Positions 1-10,856 of a DNA stretch of 64,000 nucleotides are shown here, piece after piece. Source of the stretch: Piliocolobus tephrosceles (lineage: Eukaryota > Chordata > Mammalia > Primates > Cercopithecidae); contig NC_045443.1 of NCBI RefSeq assembly GCF_002776525.5, positions 45,402,547-45,466,546 on the forward strand, given 5' to 3'. How positions within the stretch are numbered: the first letter of the stretch is position 1; every line of letters begins with the position of its first letter. The position numbers and the translations under genes were made by a program. The notes beneath the pieces are model-generated. The model was not told the DNA's origin. It ran no database searches and saw only the letters and a program-made list of their open reading frames with translations.

Positions 1-676
1 AAGAAGATGTAACACCCTTATCTCAATTATTTCTTTGCATATCAGTTGATAGTGATAACACATAAAAACACTCTGTTTTGTTGATGGCATTTTATGTCTG
101 CCTGATAATCAAAAGAAGGTAGTCTGCTACATTAATAGTTAGAATAGAAAATTTCCAACAGTGAGATGCATTGTATTCAGACTTCTCATCCAGCACTTTT
201 GAATGGTGTGAATTATCAAGGATACTTGCTATGGTCTGATCCAAAAAAAAACCAGTGAGGAATTTCATAAAGGGTTCTTGATTAGGACCCAGTCACTGTG
301 TTGGAGTTAGTGATATGGTGGCACAGACCTCTCTGGGATGGAGGCCTCAGTCTGTGAATGATGTTATTGAAAACAACTCATAAGGGCTCAATAACATGAG
401 GTAATATTATCATTTGTAGTCTACTAGTCTTTGAAAGTCTTGAGGGCAAAAAAGAACAAATGGATGGTCCCTGCCTTTGACTGTTTTATAAGGGCCTAAC
501 ACAGTTTTGCTGTTTAACGCGGCCATTATGCTTATTTGGGCAAATGGTTATCTCAAATACGTGATATGTAGTACAGTCAATTTCTTCCTTAAAAATATGT
601 CTTTTTTCTCAACTCCTCTTGCATTTTGAGGATAGTGCAAGAATTATTTTACATGGAAAAATGTATGGATTTTGTA
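1..676. other. Unassigned intergenic sequence
   Basis: AT-rich sequence with no convincing exon, RNA gene or repeat that I recognise. The short open frame near 626-820 lies over one arm of the inverted repeat and is not protein-like. Confidence 0.4.
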
Positions 677-744
677 TTGAGTCAGTGGCATAACACCTTC
701 AATGCTTCTCTTTTTATACTTTTGCCAAGGAATGAAATGGGAAT
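677..744 (+). repeat. Left arm of a 68-bp inverted repeat
   Basis: This segment matches the reverse complement of 993-1060 at 58 of 68 positions by hand alignment, without gaps. The arms are 248 bp apart. Both share the core 'ataacaccttc' and 'tacttttgccaag'. Flanking sequence outside the arms does not align, so this is either a decayed transposon with inverted ends or two oppositely oriented copies of one unknown repeat. Confidence 0.7.
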
Positions 745-992
745 ACCAATACTTATGCTACTACCGCTGGCAATAACAACATGCCATCTCCAATGGCGAA
801 CAGAGCATTATCTATATTAAAAGAGAGAAAGTTAAATTTATCCACAGTGAAATATTTGAAAATATAGAAACACAGAGAATGTAATATCATAGAAAGAGCC
901 CCACAGAGTTAACAGACATTAATAATGAAAGGGACAGTAGTGTGCTGGTATTAAACAGAACCTCATTTTCCTGAACTCCATTTCAACTTCTC

Positions 993-1060
993 ATTCCTAT
1001 TTCATCTCTTGGCAAAAGTATAGAAACAGAGGCATCGAAGGTGTTATCCCACATACTCAA
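993..1060 (-). repeat. Right arm of a 68-bp inverted repeat
   Basis: Partner of 677-744 in inverted orientation, about 85% identical. The differences are scattered substitutions, which suggests old, independently decaying copies. Confidence 0.7.
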
Positions 1061-1390
1061 GCACTGGTCGAGGCAATGATGACTGCTGTGGTACAAGTTT
1101 CCACACCTTACATCAGCACTGAGTCTTACAGATGCATTTAGTATTACAAGAAAGAACCTTGAAAACAAACCATTTCTATTGTGTCGAGCCTGTGGTCTAC
1201 AAACCTCTAGGCATTCATAAACAACTCTCAATATTTCAGTGTTCTAAGAGAAATCACATAGCTACCTAAGTTTGTGCATGCTAAATAAAACCTTGTTTCT
1301 TTGTTTTTGGCTGAAATACCAACTCAGGGTGGCAACCATGGTTATCTTATGCTAACAAAAACGTCTTTGGTTAATATAATAAAAATTGTT

Positions 1391-1637
1391 CCACTTTGGG
1401 AGGCCAAGGTAGGTGGATCACGAGGTCAGGAGATCGAGACCATCCTGGCTAACACAGTGAAACCCCATCTCTACTAAAATATACAAAAAGTTAGCTGAGC
1501 ATGGTGGTAGGCGCCTGTAGTCCCAGCTACTGGGGAGGCTGAGGCAGGAGAATGGCATGAACCCGGGAGGCAGAGCTTGCAGTGAGCTGAGATCGCACCA
1601 CTGCACTCCAGCCTGGGCAACAAAGCGAGACTGTGTC
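1391..1637 (+). mobile_element. AluY-like element, 5'-truncated
   Basis: It starts inside the left monomer at 'actttgggaggcc'. It carries the AluY-type 'aggagatcgagaccatcctggc' context and 'gcagagcttgcagtgagctg', and ends with 'ccagcctgggcaacaaagcgagactg'. A long A-rich tail follows. The 109-residue minus-strand frame here is an Alu artefact. Confidence 0.9.
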
Positions 1638-1740
1638 TCTAAAATAAAAATAAAAATAAAATAAAATAAAAATAAAAATAAAAATAAATAAAATAAAATA
1701 AAATATAAAATAAAATAAAATAGTAAATAAAAATAAAAAT
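1638..1740 (+). repeat. (AAAAT)n-type Alu tail microsatellite
   Basis: About 100 bp of AAAATA/AAAAT units directly continue the Alu tail. It is a microsatellite grown from an Alu poly-A and is likely length-polymorphic. Confidence 0.85.
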
Positions 1741-2135
1741 CATTCAAAACATGGGACCCAATGGGGGAAAATAGTAACAGGTTAGGGCTCTTGATGGCCT
1801 AACTACAGTAGTCCAATCTGTCCCCCATTTTGAGGACACTAAGACTTGCAGAGGTGAAATTACTTGCCCAAAACCACTACCTGAGAGAACACTCTGTTCA
1901 GCAAAGGTATTTTAAAACCATAGCACATAACATTCTATGCCTGCTTACTTTTTAGATAAAAGAAGAATGTGAAGCCTGTGGTCCACCTGATGGTGGATAA
2001 GTGTGTTTTTCTAAACTTCAGCAGCCTTCTCTCACAGTAAGTAATCTCAGTCATTATCCTCAGCCAGGTTTCCTCCTATAAGATAGAAATATTAACCCCT
2101 ATCTGTTATGGTATTGCTAAGAATTGCATGTTAAG

Positions 2136-2895
2136 CCATCAGAGAAATGCAAATCAAAACCACAATGAGATACCATCTCACACTAGTTAGAATGGCAATC
2201 ATTAAAAAGTCAGGAAACAACAGGTGCTGGAGAGGATGTGGAGAAATAGGAACACTTTTACACTGTTGGTGGGATTGTAAACTAGTTCAACCATTATGGA
2301 AAACAGTATGGCGATTCCTCAAGGATCTAGATCTAGATGTACCATATGACCCAGCCATCCCATTACTGGGTATATACCCAAAGGATTATAAATCATGCTG
2401 CTATAAAGACACATGCACACGTATGTTTATTGCGGCACTATTCACAATAGCAAAGTCTTGGAATCAACCCAAATGTCCATCTGTGACAGACTGGATTAAG
2501 AAAATGTGGCACATATACACCATGGAATACTATGCAGCCATAAAAAAGGATGAGTTTGCGTCCTTTGTAAGGACATGGATGCAGCTGGAAACCATCATTC
2601 TTAGCAAACTATCACAAGAACAGAAAACCAAACACCGCATGTTCTCACTCATAGGTGGGAACTGAACAATGACATCACTTGGACTCGGGAAGGGGAACAT
2701 CACACATCGGGGCCTATCATGGGGGGGAGGGGGGAGGGATCGCATTGGGAGTTATACCTGATATAAATGACGAATTGATGGGTGCTGACGAGTTGATGGG
2801 TGCAGCACACCAACATGGCACAAGTATACATACGTAACAAACCTGCACGTTATGCACATGTACCCTAGAACTTAAAGTATAAAAAAAAAAAAAAA
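2136..2895 (+). mobile_element. LINE-1 (L1PA-type) 3' end with target-site duplication
   Basis: A 760-bp 5'-truncated L1 contains the C-terminal part of ORF2 (a 172-codon frame at 2147-2665), the 3'UTR with its G-rich tract near 2720, and a poly-A tail. It is flanked by a perfect 17-bp direct repeat 'aagaattgcatgttaag' at 2119-2135 and 2896-2912, so this is one clean target-primed insertion. The frame lacks the endonuclease and reverse transcriptase core and cannot be autonomous. Confidence 0.95.
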
Positions 2896-2980
2896 AAGAA
2901 TTGCATGTTAAGTCAACCATTCCTTTAACACACTGCAGAAACTTCAGTAAATGCTACCTATTGTTATCAGATATGCTAGA

Positions 2981-3475
2981 CCAGTAGTTCTCAAAGTGTG
3001 GTCATCAGAACAGCAGCATCATCTGGAAATTTGTTAAAAATACAAACTATTGAGCCTCACCCTAAACTTACTAAACCAGAAACTTTTCAGGTAGGGCCCA
3101 GCAATCTGTTTTTTGTTTTGTTTTGCTTTATTTTGAGATGGGGTCTCACTCTGTCACCCAGGCTGGAGTGCAGTGGTATGATCTCAGCTCACTGCAACCT
3201 CCACCTCCTGGGCTCAAGTGATCTTCCAACCTCAGCCTCCCGAGTGGCTGGGACCATGTGCCATCACGAGCGGCTAATTTTTTGTATTTTTGTTGTTGTT
3301 GTTGTAGAGATGGGGTTTCACCATGTTGCCCAGGCTGGTCTCAAACTCCTGAGCTCAAGTGATCTGCCTGCCTCGGCCTCCAAAAGTGTTGGGATTACAG
3401 GCATGAACCACCATGCCTGGTCCAATGTGATTTTTAAACCTTTCAGATGTTTCCAAAGCACAACGTTTGATAATT
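2981..3475 (+). mobile_element. MER5A-like hAT element split by an Alu
   Basis: Both halves match the MER5A pattern. The left half has 'gttctcaaagtgtggtc', 'cagcagcatcatctgg' and 'gggcccagcaatctg'. After the Alu, 3425-3475 resembles the right end but is decayed. The Alu at 3105-3424 therefore landed inside an older DNA transposon. Confidence 0.65.
3105..3424 (-). mobile_element. Alu (S/J-type), antisense
   Basis: It reads from an interrupted T-rich tail through 'gagatggggtctcactctgtc' to 'ggcatgaaccaccatgcctgg', the full dimer in antisense orientation. The 159-codon plus-strand frame over it is an Alu artefact. Confidence 0.9.
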
Positions 3476-3796
3476 AGGTCCCACCATGACAAAAAAAAAA
3501 CTGAAATTCCCCTGAGGATATATTTGTACTTACAAGCATTTTGTTATGTTTACTATTTGCACATTTTAAGGCATAAACTAGCAGTAATATTGGGAATTAA
3601 TTTTAATAATATGGCTAGCTAAAAACTTGATGATGGGCAGAATAAAGTAAAGAGAAAGCCTGAACACTCAGTGCCACTCCCTAGGCATGCTAAACAGAGA
3701 GCCTGTAGCAGGAAAGATTGTCAGAAGAGAGAGGAAGCCCTTGCATATGGATAGAGGGAGGGAAAAAGAATTCTTCCTTAATTATTCAGAAATCTG

Positions 3797-3945
3797 GGCC
3801 GGGCCTGGTGGCTCACTCCTGTAATCCCACCACTTTGGGAGGCCATGGGGGAGGACTGCTGAGGCCAGGAATTTGAGACCACCCTGAGGCAACGTGGCAA
3901 AATCTTGGCCTCAGCAACAAAATAAATAAATAAATACATAAAATC
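3797..3945 (+). mobile_element. Alu left-monomer fragment
   Basis: Only the left arm is present ('ggcctggtggctcactcctg' onward), ending in an (AAAT)n tail. It could be a free left monomer or a truncated Alu. Confidence 0.75.
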
Positions 3946-3990
3946 AATCTCTTTCTCTCTTTCTCTCTTTCTCTCTCTCTCTCTCTCTAT
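3946..3990 (+). repeat. (TC)n / (TTTCTC)n microsatellite
   Basis: A pyrimidine-only tract of CTTTCTCT and CTCTCT units lies between two Alu-derived segments. Confidence 0.85.
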
Positions 3991-4030
3991 CCGATTACCT
4001 GGAGTGTTAACAACAAAAATTCCAGATCCT

Positions 4031-4328
4031 TGGCCAGACAGGTAACTCACGTTTGTAATCACAACACTTTGGAAGGCCTAGGCAGGAGGATCACTTGCCC
4101 CCAGGAGTTCCAGAGCAGCCTGGGCAACACAGGGAGACCATATCTCTACATTAAAAAAATAGCCAGCTGTAGTGGCGCGCGTCTGTAGTCCCAGGTACCC
4201 GGGGAACTGAGGTGGAAGAATCGCCTGAGCTGGGGGAGGTCAAGACTGCTGCAGTGACTCCTGATGGCACCACTGCACTCCAGCCTTGGTAACAGAGGGA
4301 GATCCTGTCTCAAAATAAAATAAAAAAT
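4031..4328 (+). mobile_element. AluJ-like element
   Basis: A diverged full Alu dimer with 'cagcctgggcaacacaggg' and an (AAAAT) tail. The divergence and J-type middle suggest an old copy. Confidence 0.8.
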
Positions 4329-4689
4329 CTGCATTGTATGGTGGAGAAAGGCTGTCTCTGCCTATGCCATTCCTTCTAACTAAACGTCTTGCTTCCTGTT
4401 CTCTACCCAGCCTAGTCCTTTGGTTAGCATCTCCTCCTCAACTCCAAAAGTCTCAGGCATCCATTTGGCCAGTATCTTTCAATCCTCAACCTCTCAGAAG
4501 TCATCCCCTTTGTGTTCCCTTCACTCCAGGGCCTTATCCAAATGCGCACATTTTGCCCTTTGACAATTTGTCTTTTTTGTTATTCTGCTTCTCCTTACGG
4601 GAAACTGCTCTTTATGGGCTATAAAAAAAAAAGTGCCCCTTTCAGTAACTATCCCCAGCAAGGGTCTCAGGAGCCATTTCTCTCCCACC

Positions 4690-4790
4690 TCCGGAAATAA
4701 GACGGGACCGCGGTGGGGCGGAGCCAGGAGAACGGCGGCGCTCTCGGCCAACGGGCTTGCTTCCCACCGCGCGGAGACTCCTGGGAGGAG
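4690..4790. promoter_or_regulatory. Small GC/CpG-rich patch, promoter-like
   Basis: About 100 bp rich in CpG ('gggaccgcggtggggcgg', 'ggcggcgctctcggcc', 'accgcgcgg') stands out from AT-rich surroundings. An ETS-like 'ccggaaat' sits at its left edge. It lies about 400 bp upstream of an exon-like segment at 5184-5270. I know of no gene start here; a noncoding RNA or decayed promoter is possible. Confidence 0.35.
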
Positions 4791-5183
4791 AATTTCAGTT
4801 TTTTGGCTTTTGGTTATGTTTTGTTTTGTTTTTCTTCTTGGACGGAAGCAGCACCCTAATTCTTGGGCTTCTGTGCCGTTTAGCATGTGCTTTCCTGAGT
4901 CTCAAGGCCCATCCCCTACCTTTGTCTGTCCAGGCAGCTCTGGAAGAGTGGAAGGGTGGCTCACCCATCTCTGAAAAGGAGATTCGCCAGCACCGTGAGC
5001 TACTGTGTGATTCTGGGACTCCCCTGGCCTTCTGAGGGTCCCTCCAGCTCCCCTGGGGCCTTCTGCCCATGTCACTATGAGGTCTTCCTGTTATGAGCCC
5101 ACACGTCTAGGGTGGGAAAGATTAAGAATTTTTGAAAGTTCTTAATCTTTTAAATAATTCTTAATCTTAATTTTTGTTTTCAG

Positions 5184-5270
5184 AAGAACCGGGAATGGAG
5201 GTTTTCTGAAGACAAACGTTTTCCTAAAAATGGAAGAGGTGGAAAAAGACCCATTATACAATCAGTGCAG
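5184..5270 (+). other. Candidate orphan exon with consensus splice sites
   Basis: An 87-bp segment has a good acceptor (pyrimidine-rich 'aatttttgttttcag' ending at 5183) and a near-ideal donor (CAG followed by gtaaag at 5271). An ATG at 5230 opens 13 codons into the donor. I do not recognise the peptide and see no partner exon for certain, so this could be a noncoding RNA exon or chance. The GC-rich patch at 4690 would be a fitting upstream start. Confidence 0.3.
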
Positions 5271-5549
5271 GTAAAGTGAACAGAAGGAAGATGGAATAAG
5301 CAGAGGATGTGTTGCGTATTCCGTTTTCTTTGGGAAATTTTCCCTTTCTTTTAAGAAGTGAAAAGCCCCTACGTTTTGGTGACTATAAGAGGAGCAATCC
5401 TCCTTGCAGTCTTAACTTATTTGGGGGCTCTCTCCCTTCTCTCACTTTTTTTGTCTTTCTAAAAAAGGTCTTCCTTAATTTTTTCAGAGTAGGTGATTTC
5501 ATTTATAAGGCCTTAGGAATATGCAGACTTTATTTTCCTTAGTCTGTAG

Positions 5550-5858
5550 CTGCGGTCCCCAACCTTTTTGGCACCAGGGACCAGTTTTGTGGAAGACAAT
5601 TCTTCCATGGACGTGGGAGTTGGGGACATGGTTTCAGGATGATAGTCATCATCAGGCATTAGCGTCTCATAAGGAGTGGGCAGCCTAGATCCCTCACATG
5701 AGCAGTTCACAATAGGGTGCTGACCCTGTGAGAATCTAATGCCGCCGCTGATCTGACAGGAGGCAGAACTCAGGAGGTAATGCTGGCTGCCCACCACCTG
5801 GTGTGCTGCCTGGTTTCTGACAGGTACCGGTTGGTGGCCTGGAGGTTGGAGACCCGTG
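5550..5858. mobile_element. Non-autonomous hAT DNA transposon (309 bp)
   Basis: The ends are imperfect 15-bp inverted repeats (left 'ctgcggtccccaacc', right 'ggttggagacccgtg'). A perfect 8-bp duplication 'gtctgtag' flanks it at 5542-5549 and 5859-5866, the hallmark of hAT transposition. The interior matches the common primate repeat with 'tttggcaccagggaccag' and 'ctgatctgacaggaggc', minus its central part. I cannot name the subfamily. Confidence 0.85.
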
Positions 5859-5866
5859 GTCTGTAG

Positions 5867-7479
5867 CACTTTTTGTATTTTCTGCATTCTATGCAATGCA
5901 CTTATATTAATGAGTCAGAAAAGTAGGATATAACTATTATTTAAAAAGAAAAATAACTGTTGAAGTTCAGGAGCTGCAGACAGGACAGAATTGTTTATCT
6001 AACATATTATTTCGAAGTTTTTAGGACTAGGGATGCCTTCTTCAGTCTTATCCAACTGTAGGCATTGCTGTTATTATTGGTGCATGATGAAGAGACTTGG
6101 TACTTGTGTCTTAGGGATTTTAAGGCAAACGGATCATGGAGAAAAGACCCATTTAGGTGACAGGCTTATGAAGAATGGCTATATGTAAGCAACTAGTGGA
6201 CTAGGAGAAAGTAGCAACTGTATCTGAAAGTTTATAAAGCGTCAAAATAATAATTCTCAACAAAACAGACCCTTTGTAAAGTAAATCACATGTAGCCTGA
6301 TCCTTGTCTTCTAGAAAGTCATATTTTAGAATCATAAGATATGAGATGAAGGAGATTTTACCATCTTCTGGTTAATTAAGGCCTTCGGATACTAGTCCTG
6401 AAATTCAACTTTTTTCTAATGTTTAAAAATACATTTTTCTCTCCAAAAGCTTCATAGAAGCCCTAGAGACTTTTTCCCCACTGGTTTTTAAAATAGTTTA
6501 AAACACAATTATAAACTAAATTTTATTTATTCTTTTGATGGTTGAAGAAAGCAGCATATAAGACAGTGGGACAAGTATGATGAAGGCAAGTATTTCCCAA
6601 GCATCCAAAAAGGGAAATTAGAAATGAGTGGTGGAGAAAGAACATCTCAATGTTTCTGAAATCTGAGAAATATGGAGGCTGATAAGTGAACAGGAATCCA
6701 GTGTTAGAGGAAAAACTTACCAAATATTTCCGTATAGCAAAAATGTTGGGTTGATTTTAAGTTGGAGTTGTCCTTTGAAGTATTGGCCCATCAAAGCTGC
6801 GATTATAGCAGAGCCATTTGGTTTTTGAGGGACAGATTTGCTTCTGGTAGTGATGAAGGTGGGGGTTGAAATATGTGGGATTTGTTTCCAGGACTTGCTG
6901 TCATCTTGTGGCAGCTAGTGCTAGATCAATGTTTATGTAGCACAGTGTATTAATAGAATTCTCTGTTTTAAAGAGTATAACTTCTGAACCAACTTAGGTG
7001 CTTTGTTAAAGTTAACTCTTTTATCTGTTAAGTTTTGTAGAGGCTTGTGGTTGCAGTATTGTTACATGATTCATATTTCTAGCCTAAGTCCATGGATCCA
7101 TGAGTTTATTTATTTTAGGATTTGTAAAGAAGACTGTGTCTCTATTTGGCATACTTGTATACATTAGAGTCAAAAAAACATTTTTGTATACTATTTATCT
7201 GTAAAAATAATTTTAGAGCTCTTGTGTATATGGTTATATAGAATCTTTCCCCAGTAATGGGGGAGGTAGCATGAACTTTAAGGCTTCTAGTACATATTAC
7301 ATTGTTCCATAAGACTTCACTTACAAAACATAAATTCAAAAATAAATTAAGAATTGTAAGACAGCAACGTCAGCATTAAAACCCAAGCTTGAAGCCCTGT
7401 GTAGTAACGTGTCCATGAAGCCAGCCTTGCTGATTATATTAAAAGATTCTTCTCCAATGGATGAAGGATAGCCATTGCT
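5867..7479. other. Unassigned intergenic sequence
   Basis: About 1.6 kb of AT-rich sequence with no recognisable exon or repeat family. The lower-coordinate end of the zinc-finger pseudogene may reach into it as 3'UTR. Confidence 0.35.
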
Positions 7480-8790
7480 TATGTATTCCTGTTGTGTGAT
7501 TTGTCTTGTGCACAATGAAAGGCTCACTCACATTGATGACATTCGAAGTGTTTCTCTTTGCTGCAACTGCTCACTGGTTAATTAAGGATAGAGAAATTGT
7601 CCCCTACTCATTGGCTACATTCATAAGATGTCTAATATAAATTGTCTCATGTGCCTAACAGATTACAGATCAATACATGCTTTTCCACATTCATAGGGAT
7701 TTTCCCCGTTCTATACTTTTACGTGCAGTAAATGAAGGATTATATTGGAAGGATTTTTCACACTGATTACATTCATAGGGCTTTTCACTAGTGTGGTTTC
7801 TCATGTTTTCTAAGGGATGAAGTAATACTAAAGGCTTTCCCACAGTCTTTGCATTCTATTTTGTATTCTCTTGTACACAGTAAGGGAAAACCTTTCCAAA
7901 TTGATTACAGTTTTCTCCAGTTCGAGCTTTCATGTGTACCTCAAAAATGAGTGTTTCCTGAATATTTTTCCAATATAATCATGACAGTTACAGGGTTTTT
8001 CCCCAGTGTGAATTCTCATGAACACAATGGGAGTGGAACTTATACTGAAAACGTTTCTGTATCAAACACATTTATAGAGATTCTCCTCAGTATTCTCTTC
8101 TCTAAGGACAGATCTAATGCTAAAGACTTGAAAATGCTACTGACAGTCATTGTGCTTGTGAATTATAATGTGTATCCAAAGGGATGAGTGGTAACTGAAG
8201 GCCTTCTGCAGTCCTTATATTCGTAAGGTTTCTCTCCATTTTGTGTTCACGTGTACCTCAGAAATTAAGAGTTACTACTGAAACATTTTTCATATTAGTT
8301 ATATGCAGAGCAGAAAATTCACCAGTTTGAATTTTCTTGTGTTGAATAAGGTTACATCTTACACTGATGATATTCATTGAGTGTTTCTCTAAGATGACTT
8401 ATTTCCATTTTTGTGCAATTGTGTTGACTTTTACGTTTTACCTAAAAATGTCCTACTTAAGATTTGACCCTTTGATTTTTAAGTAGAACCTACAAATATG
8501 AACAGGTACTTGGGGAATTTCATCTTCTGTCATCAACTCATCTTCTTTCTCTAACCAAGAGATCAAACGGAGTTTGCCCATATAATGCCTGGATAATACT
8601 ATGTCGGTAGTTCTCCTGTGTCTCATTCCTGGGCAGGTTTCACTGAGATGAGTCCAGTAAAGGCCTCTTCATTGAAGGTCACTGAGTCCTGTGATTAGCT
8701 TGTCAGCAGCCCAGCAGCCAACCCTTCCTTCCTTGCATTTCCCGTTTGGTGACAGGGAGGGGTCCTGAGCAGACCAAATGCTAGTTAAGG
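7480..8790 (-). pseudogene. KRAB C2H2 zinc-finger pseudogene, probably processed
   Basis: Read on the minus strand, the sequence first gives a KRAB-like start ('DSVTFNEEAF', near 8690). It then gives a KRAB-linker-like block ('LISWLEKEDELMTE', near 8560-8510), followed by decayed C2H2 fingers down to about 7480. The clearest finger remnant is 'HTSEKPYECNQCEKSF' near 7790-7740. Another is 'KHFECHQCE' followed by a stop near 7550. Stops and frameshifts occur throughout. Working family members place introns between KRAB exons and the finger exon; here they run on at spliced spacing, which suggests a retrocopy. I see no clear poly-A or target duplication. The parent gene was not identified. Confidence 0.75.
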
Positions 8791-9399
8791 ACAGATAAAC
8801 AACTGCCATCCTGTGAGTCTGACTGTAAATCTTGAAATTCAGAGCAGTGGGAACTCAAACATACCCTCTTTTAGTTCTCACAGTCCATTTGGGGCAAGGA
8901 TCTTAGACTTTTTAGGTGGCATCTTCCCACTGAACTGTGATTTTTCAGATGAAGGCAGTACTCAAGAGTTGAAATTTAGTACAATTAATACTTTTTATTG
9001 CTTCATCAAAGATATTGAAAATCAAACTTGCCTTTTTTCTCTTCTTCCCAGTGAGTGTGTGGTGATGAAGAATACAGTGATTTTTGCTAGGAGGCCAGAA
9101 TTTTGCCCACTGTTGGTTTTGTGCCATCAGTGTAAATATCAACATAGGTGGGTAACATCTTAGAATTATTATGAAAATAGTTTTGACTTTGTGTTATTTC
9201 CTCCAAAGGGTTTGGTTTCCTTATGAGTATAAGGACAGTATTCTGAGAATCGCTTCCCTAGAGAATTGTAAGGCCTTTTCTTGTGCTTTCTAATCTTTTT
9301 CATGCAGAGAAGGCATTAAGCTTTAGTGAATTATTCAGTATCTCCTTTTTTGTGTGTGTACAATTGCTTATCCAGTTGTATGGAAATATCGTATTCAAA
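8791..9399. other. Unassigned intergenic sequence
   Basis: AT-rich sequence. The 116-codon plus-strand frame at 8813-9163 has no recognisable domain and no exon signals, so I do not call it a gene. Confidence 0.35.
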
Positions 9400-9800
9400 T
9401 TACAACCCATAGAAGAGATTTTACAAGCCGTGTAGACCAATTACTAGACATTTTTTAAATGTTCCTCTTATTTCTGGCCTCAATACAATCATTTGAATCT
9501 TATCATATTTATTTGTCTGCTTCAGAGTTTTTTTTTTTTTTCCATGTCTTTTCCCAGTTATCTTACACAGTTTGATTATGTAGTCTGACTGTGGTTTTCT
9601 TTTAAATTGATATATTTTGGTTTTGCTGTACTTCATGGATCTGTAAGTTTATGCCTTTTACCAAATTTGGGAAGTTTTCAACCATTATTTATTAAAATAT
9701 GTATTTTTTTCTATTCCAATGTCTTTCTCCTCTCCTTCTGGAACTTTTGTAACACAAACGTGTTTTTTTAAAAAATACTATCTCAGAGATCTCTGATTCT

Positions 9801-10339
9801 TTTTTTTTTTTTTTTTTTTATACTTTAAGTTCTGGGGTACATGTGCAGAACATGCAGTTTTGTTACATAGGTATACATGTGCCATGGTGGTTTGCTGCAC
9901 CCATCAACTCATCTCCTACATTAGGTATTTCTCCTAATGTTATCCCTCCCCTAATCCCCAATCCCCCAACGGGCCCCAGTATGTAATGTTCCCCTCCCTA
10001 TGTCCACGTGTTCTCATTGTTCAACTCCCAGTTATGAGTGAGAACATGTGGTGTTTGGTTTTCTGTTCTTGTGATAGTTTGCTGAGAATAATGGTTTCCA
10101 GCTTCATCCATGTCCCTGCAAAGGACATTAACTCATTGCTTTTATGGTTGCATAGTATTCTGTGGTATTATGTGCCACATTTTCTTTATCCAGTCTATTA
10201 CTGATGGACATTTGGGTTGGTTCCAAGTCTTTGCTATTGTGAGTAGTGCTGCAATTAACGTATGTGTGCATGTGTCTTTATAGTAGAATGATTTATAATC
10301 CTTTGGGTATATACTCAGTAATGGGATTGCTGGGTCAAA
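9801..10339 (-). mobile_element. LINE-1 (L1PA-type) 3' end, antisense
   Basis: It begins with a poly-T tract and 'atactttaagttctggggtac', the antisense L1 3' end, and runs to the ORF2 C-terminal region. The 9-bp direct repeat 'tctgattct' at 9792-9800 and 10340-10348 marks the insertion. It is nested in an older LINE. Confidence 0.9.
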
Positions 10340-10383
10340 TCTGATTCTAAAAGAATTATTTTTTTTAACTTTTTTCTTCTGTT

Positions 10384-10712
10384 ATTTATTTATTTATTTA
10401 TTTTTTGAGACAGGATCTTGCTGTGTCTCCCAGGCTGGAGTGCAGTAGTTCGATCTCAGCTCTCGGCTCACTGCAACCTCCACCTCCCAGGTTCAAGTGA
10501 TTCTCCTGCCTCAGCCTCCCAAGTAGCTGGGACTGCAGGTGTGTGGCCACCATGCCTGGCCAGTTTTTGTATTTTTAGTAGAGATGGGGTTTCACCGTGT
10601 TGGCCAGGCTGGTCTTGAATACCTGACCTAAAGTGATCCGCTCACCTTGGCTGGGATTACAGGCCATGAGCCACATGCTGGGATTACAGGCATGAGCCAT
10701 GGTGCCTGGCCT
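10384..10712 (-). mobile_element. AluS-like element, antisense, with duplicated end
   Basis: Full antisense dimer from '(ttta)n ttttttgagacagg' to 'gtgcctggcc'. The 5'-end motif 'gctgggattacaggc(c)atgagccac' occurs twice in a row (about 10650-10700), a local duplication. Confidence 0.9.
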
Positions 10713-10856
10713 TTCTTCTGTTTTTCAGATTGGATACTTTCTATCTCCAAGTTCAGCAGCTCTTTCTTCTGTCATCTCTATTCTGCTATGAACCCCTACA
10801 GTGATTTTACTATTTCTGTTATTACTGAAATTTCTAATTATGAAATTTATTTAGAT

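Larger units (their letters stand above)
9400..10856 (-). mobile_element. Old L1/HAL1-type LINE, antisense, interrupted
   Basis: Fragments at about 9655-9790, 10349-10383 and 10713-10856 read like antisense old LINE sequence ('gggaagttttcaaccattat', 'ctttcttctgtcatctctat'). They are collinear once the nested L1PA (9801-10339) and Alu (10384-10712) are removed. The left limit is uncertain. Confidence 0.5.

Noticed and set aside
2147..2665. 172-codon open frame
   Set aside because: It is the C-terminal end of L1 ORF2 in a 5'-truncated insertion, not a host gene.
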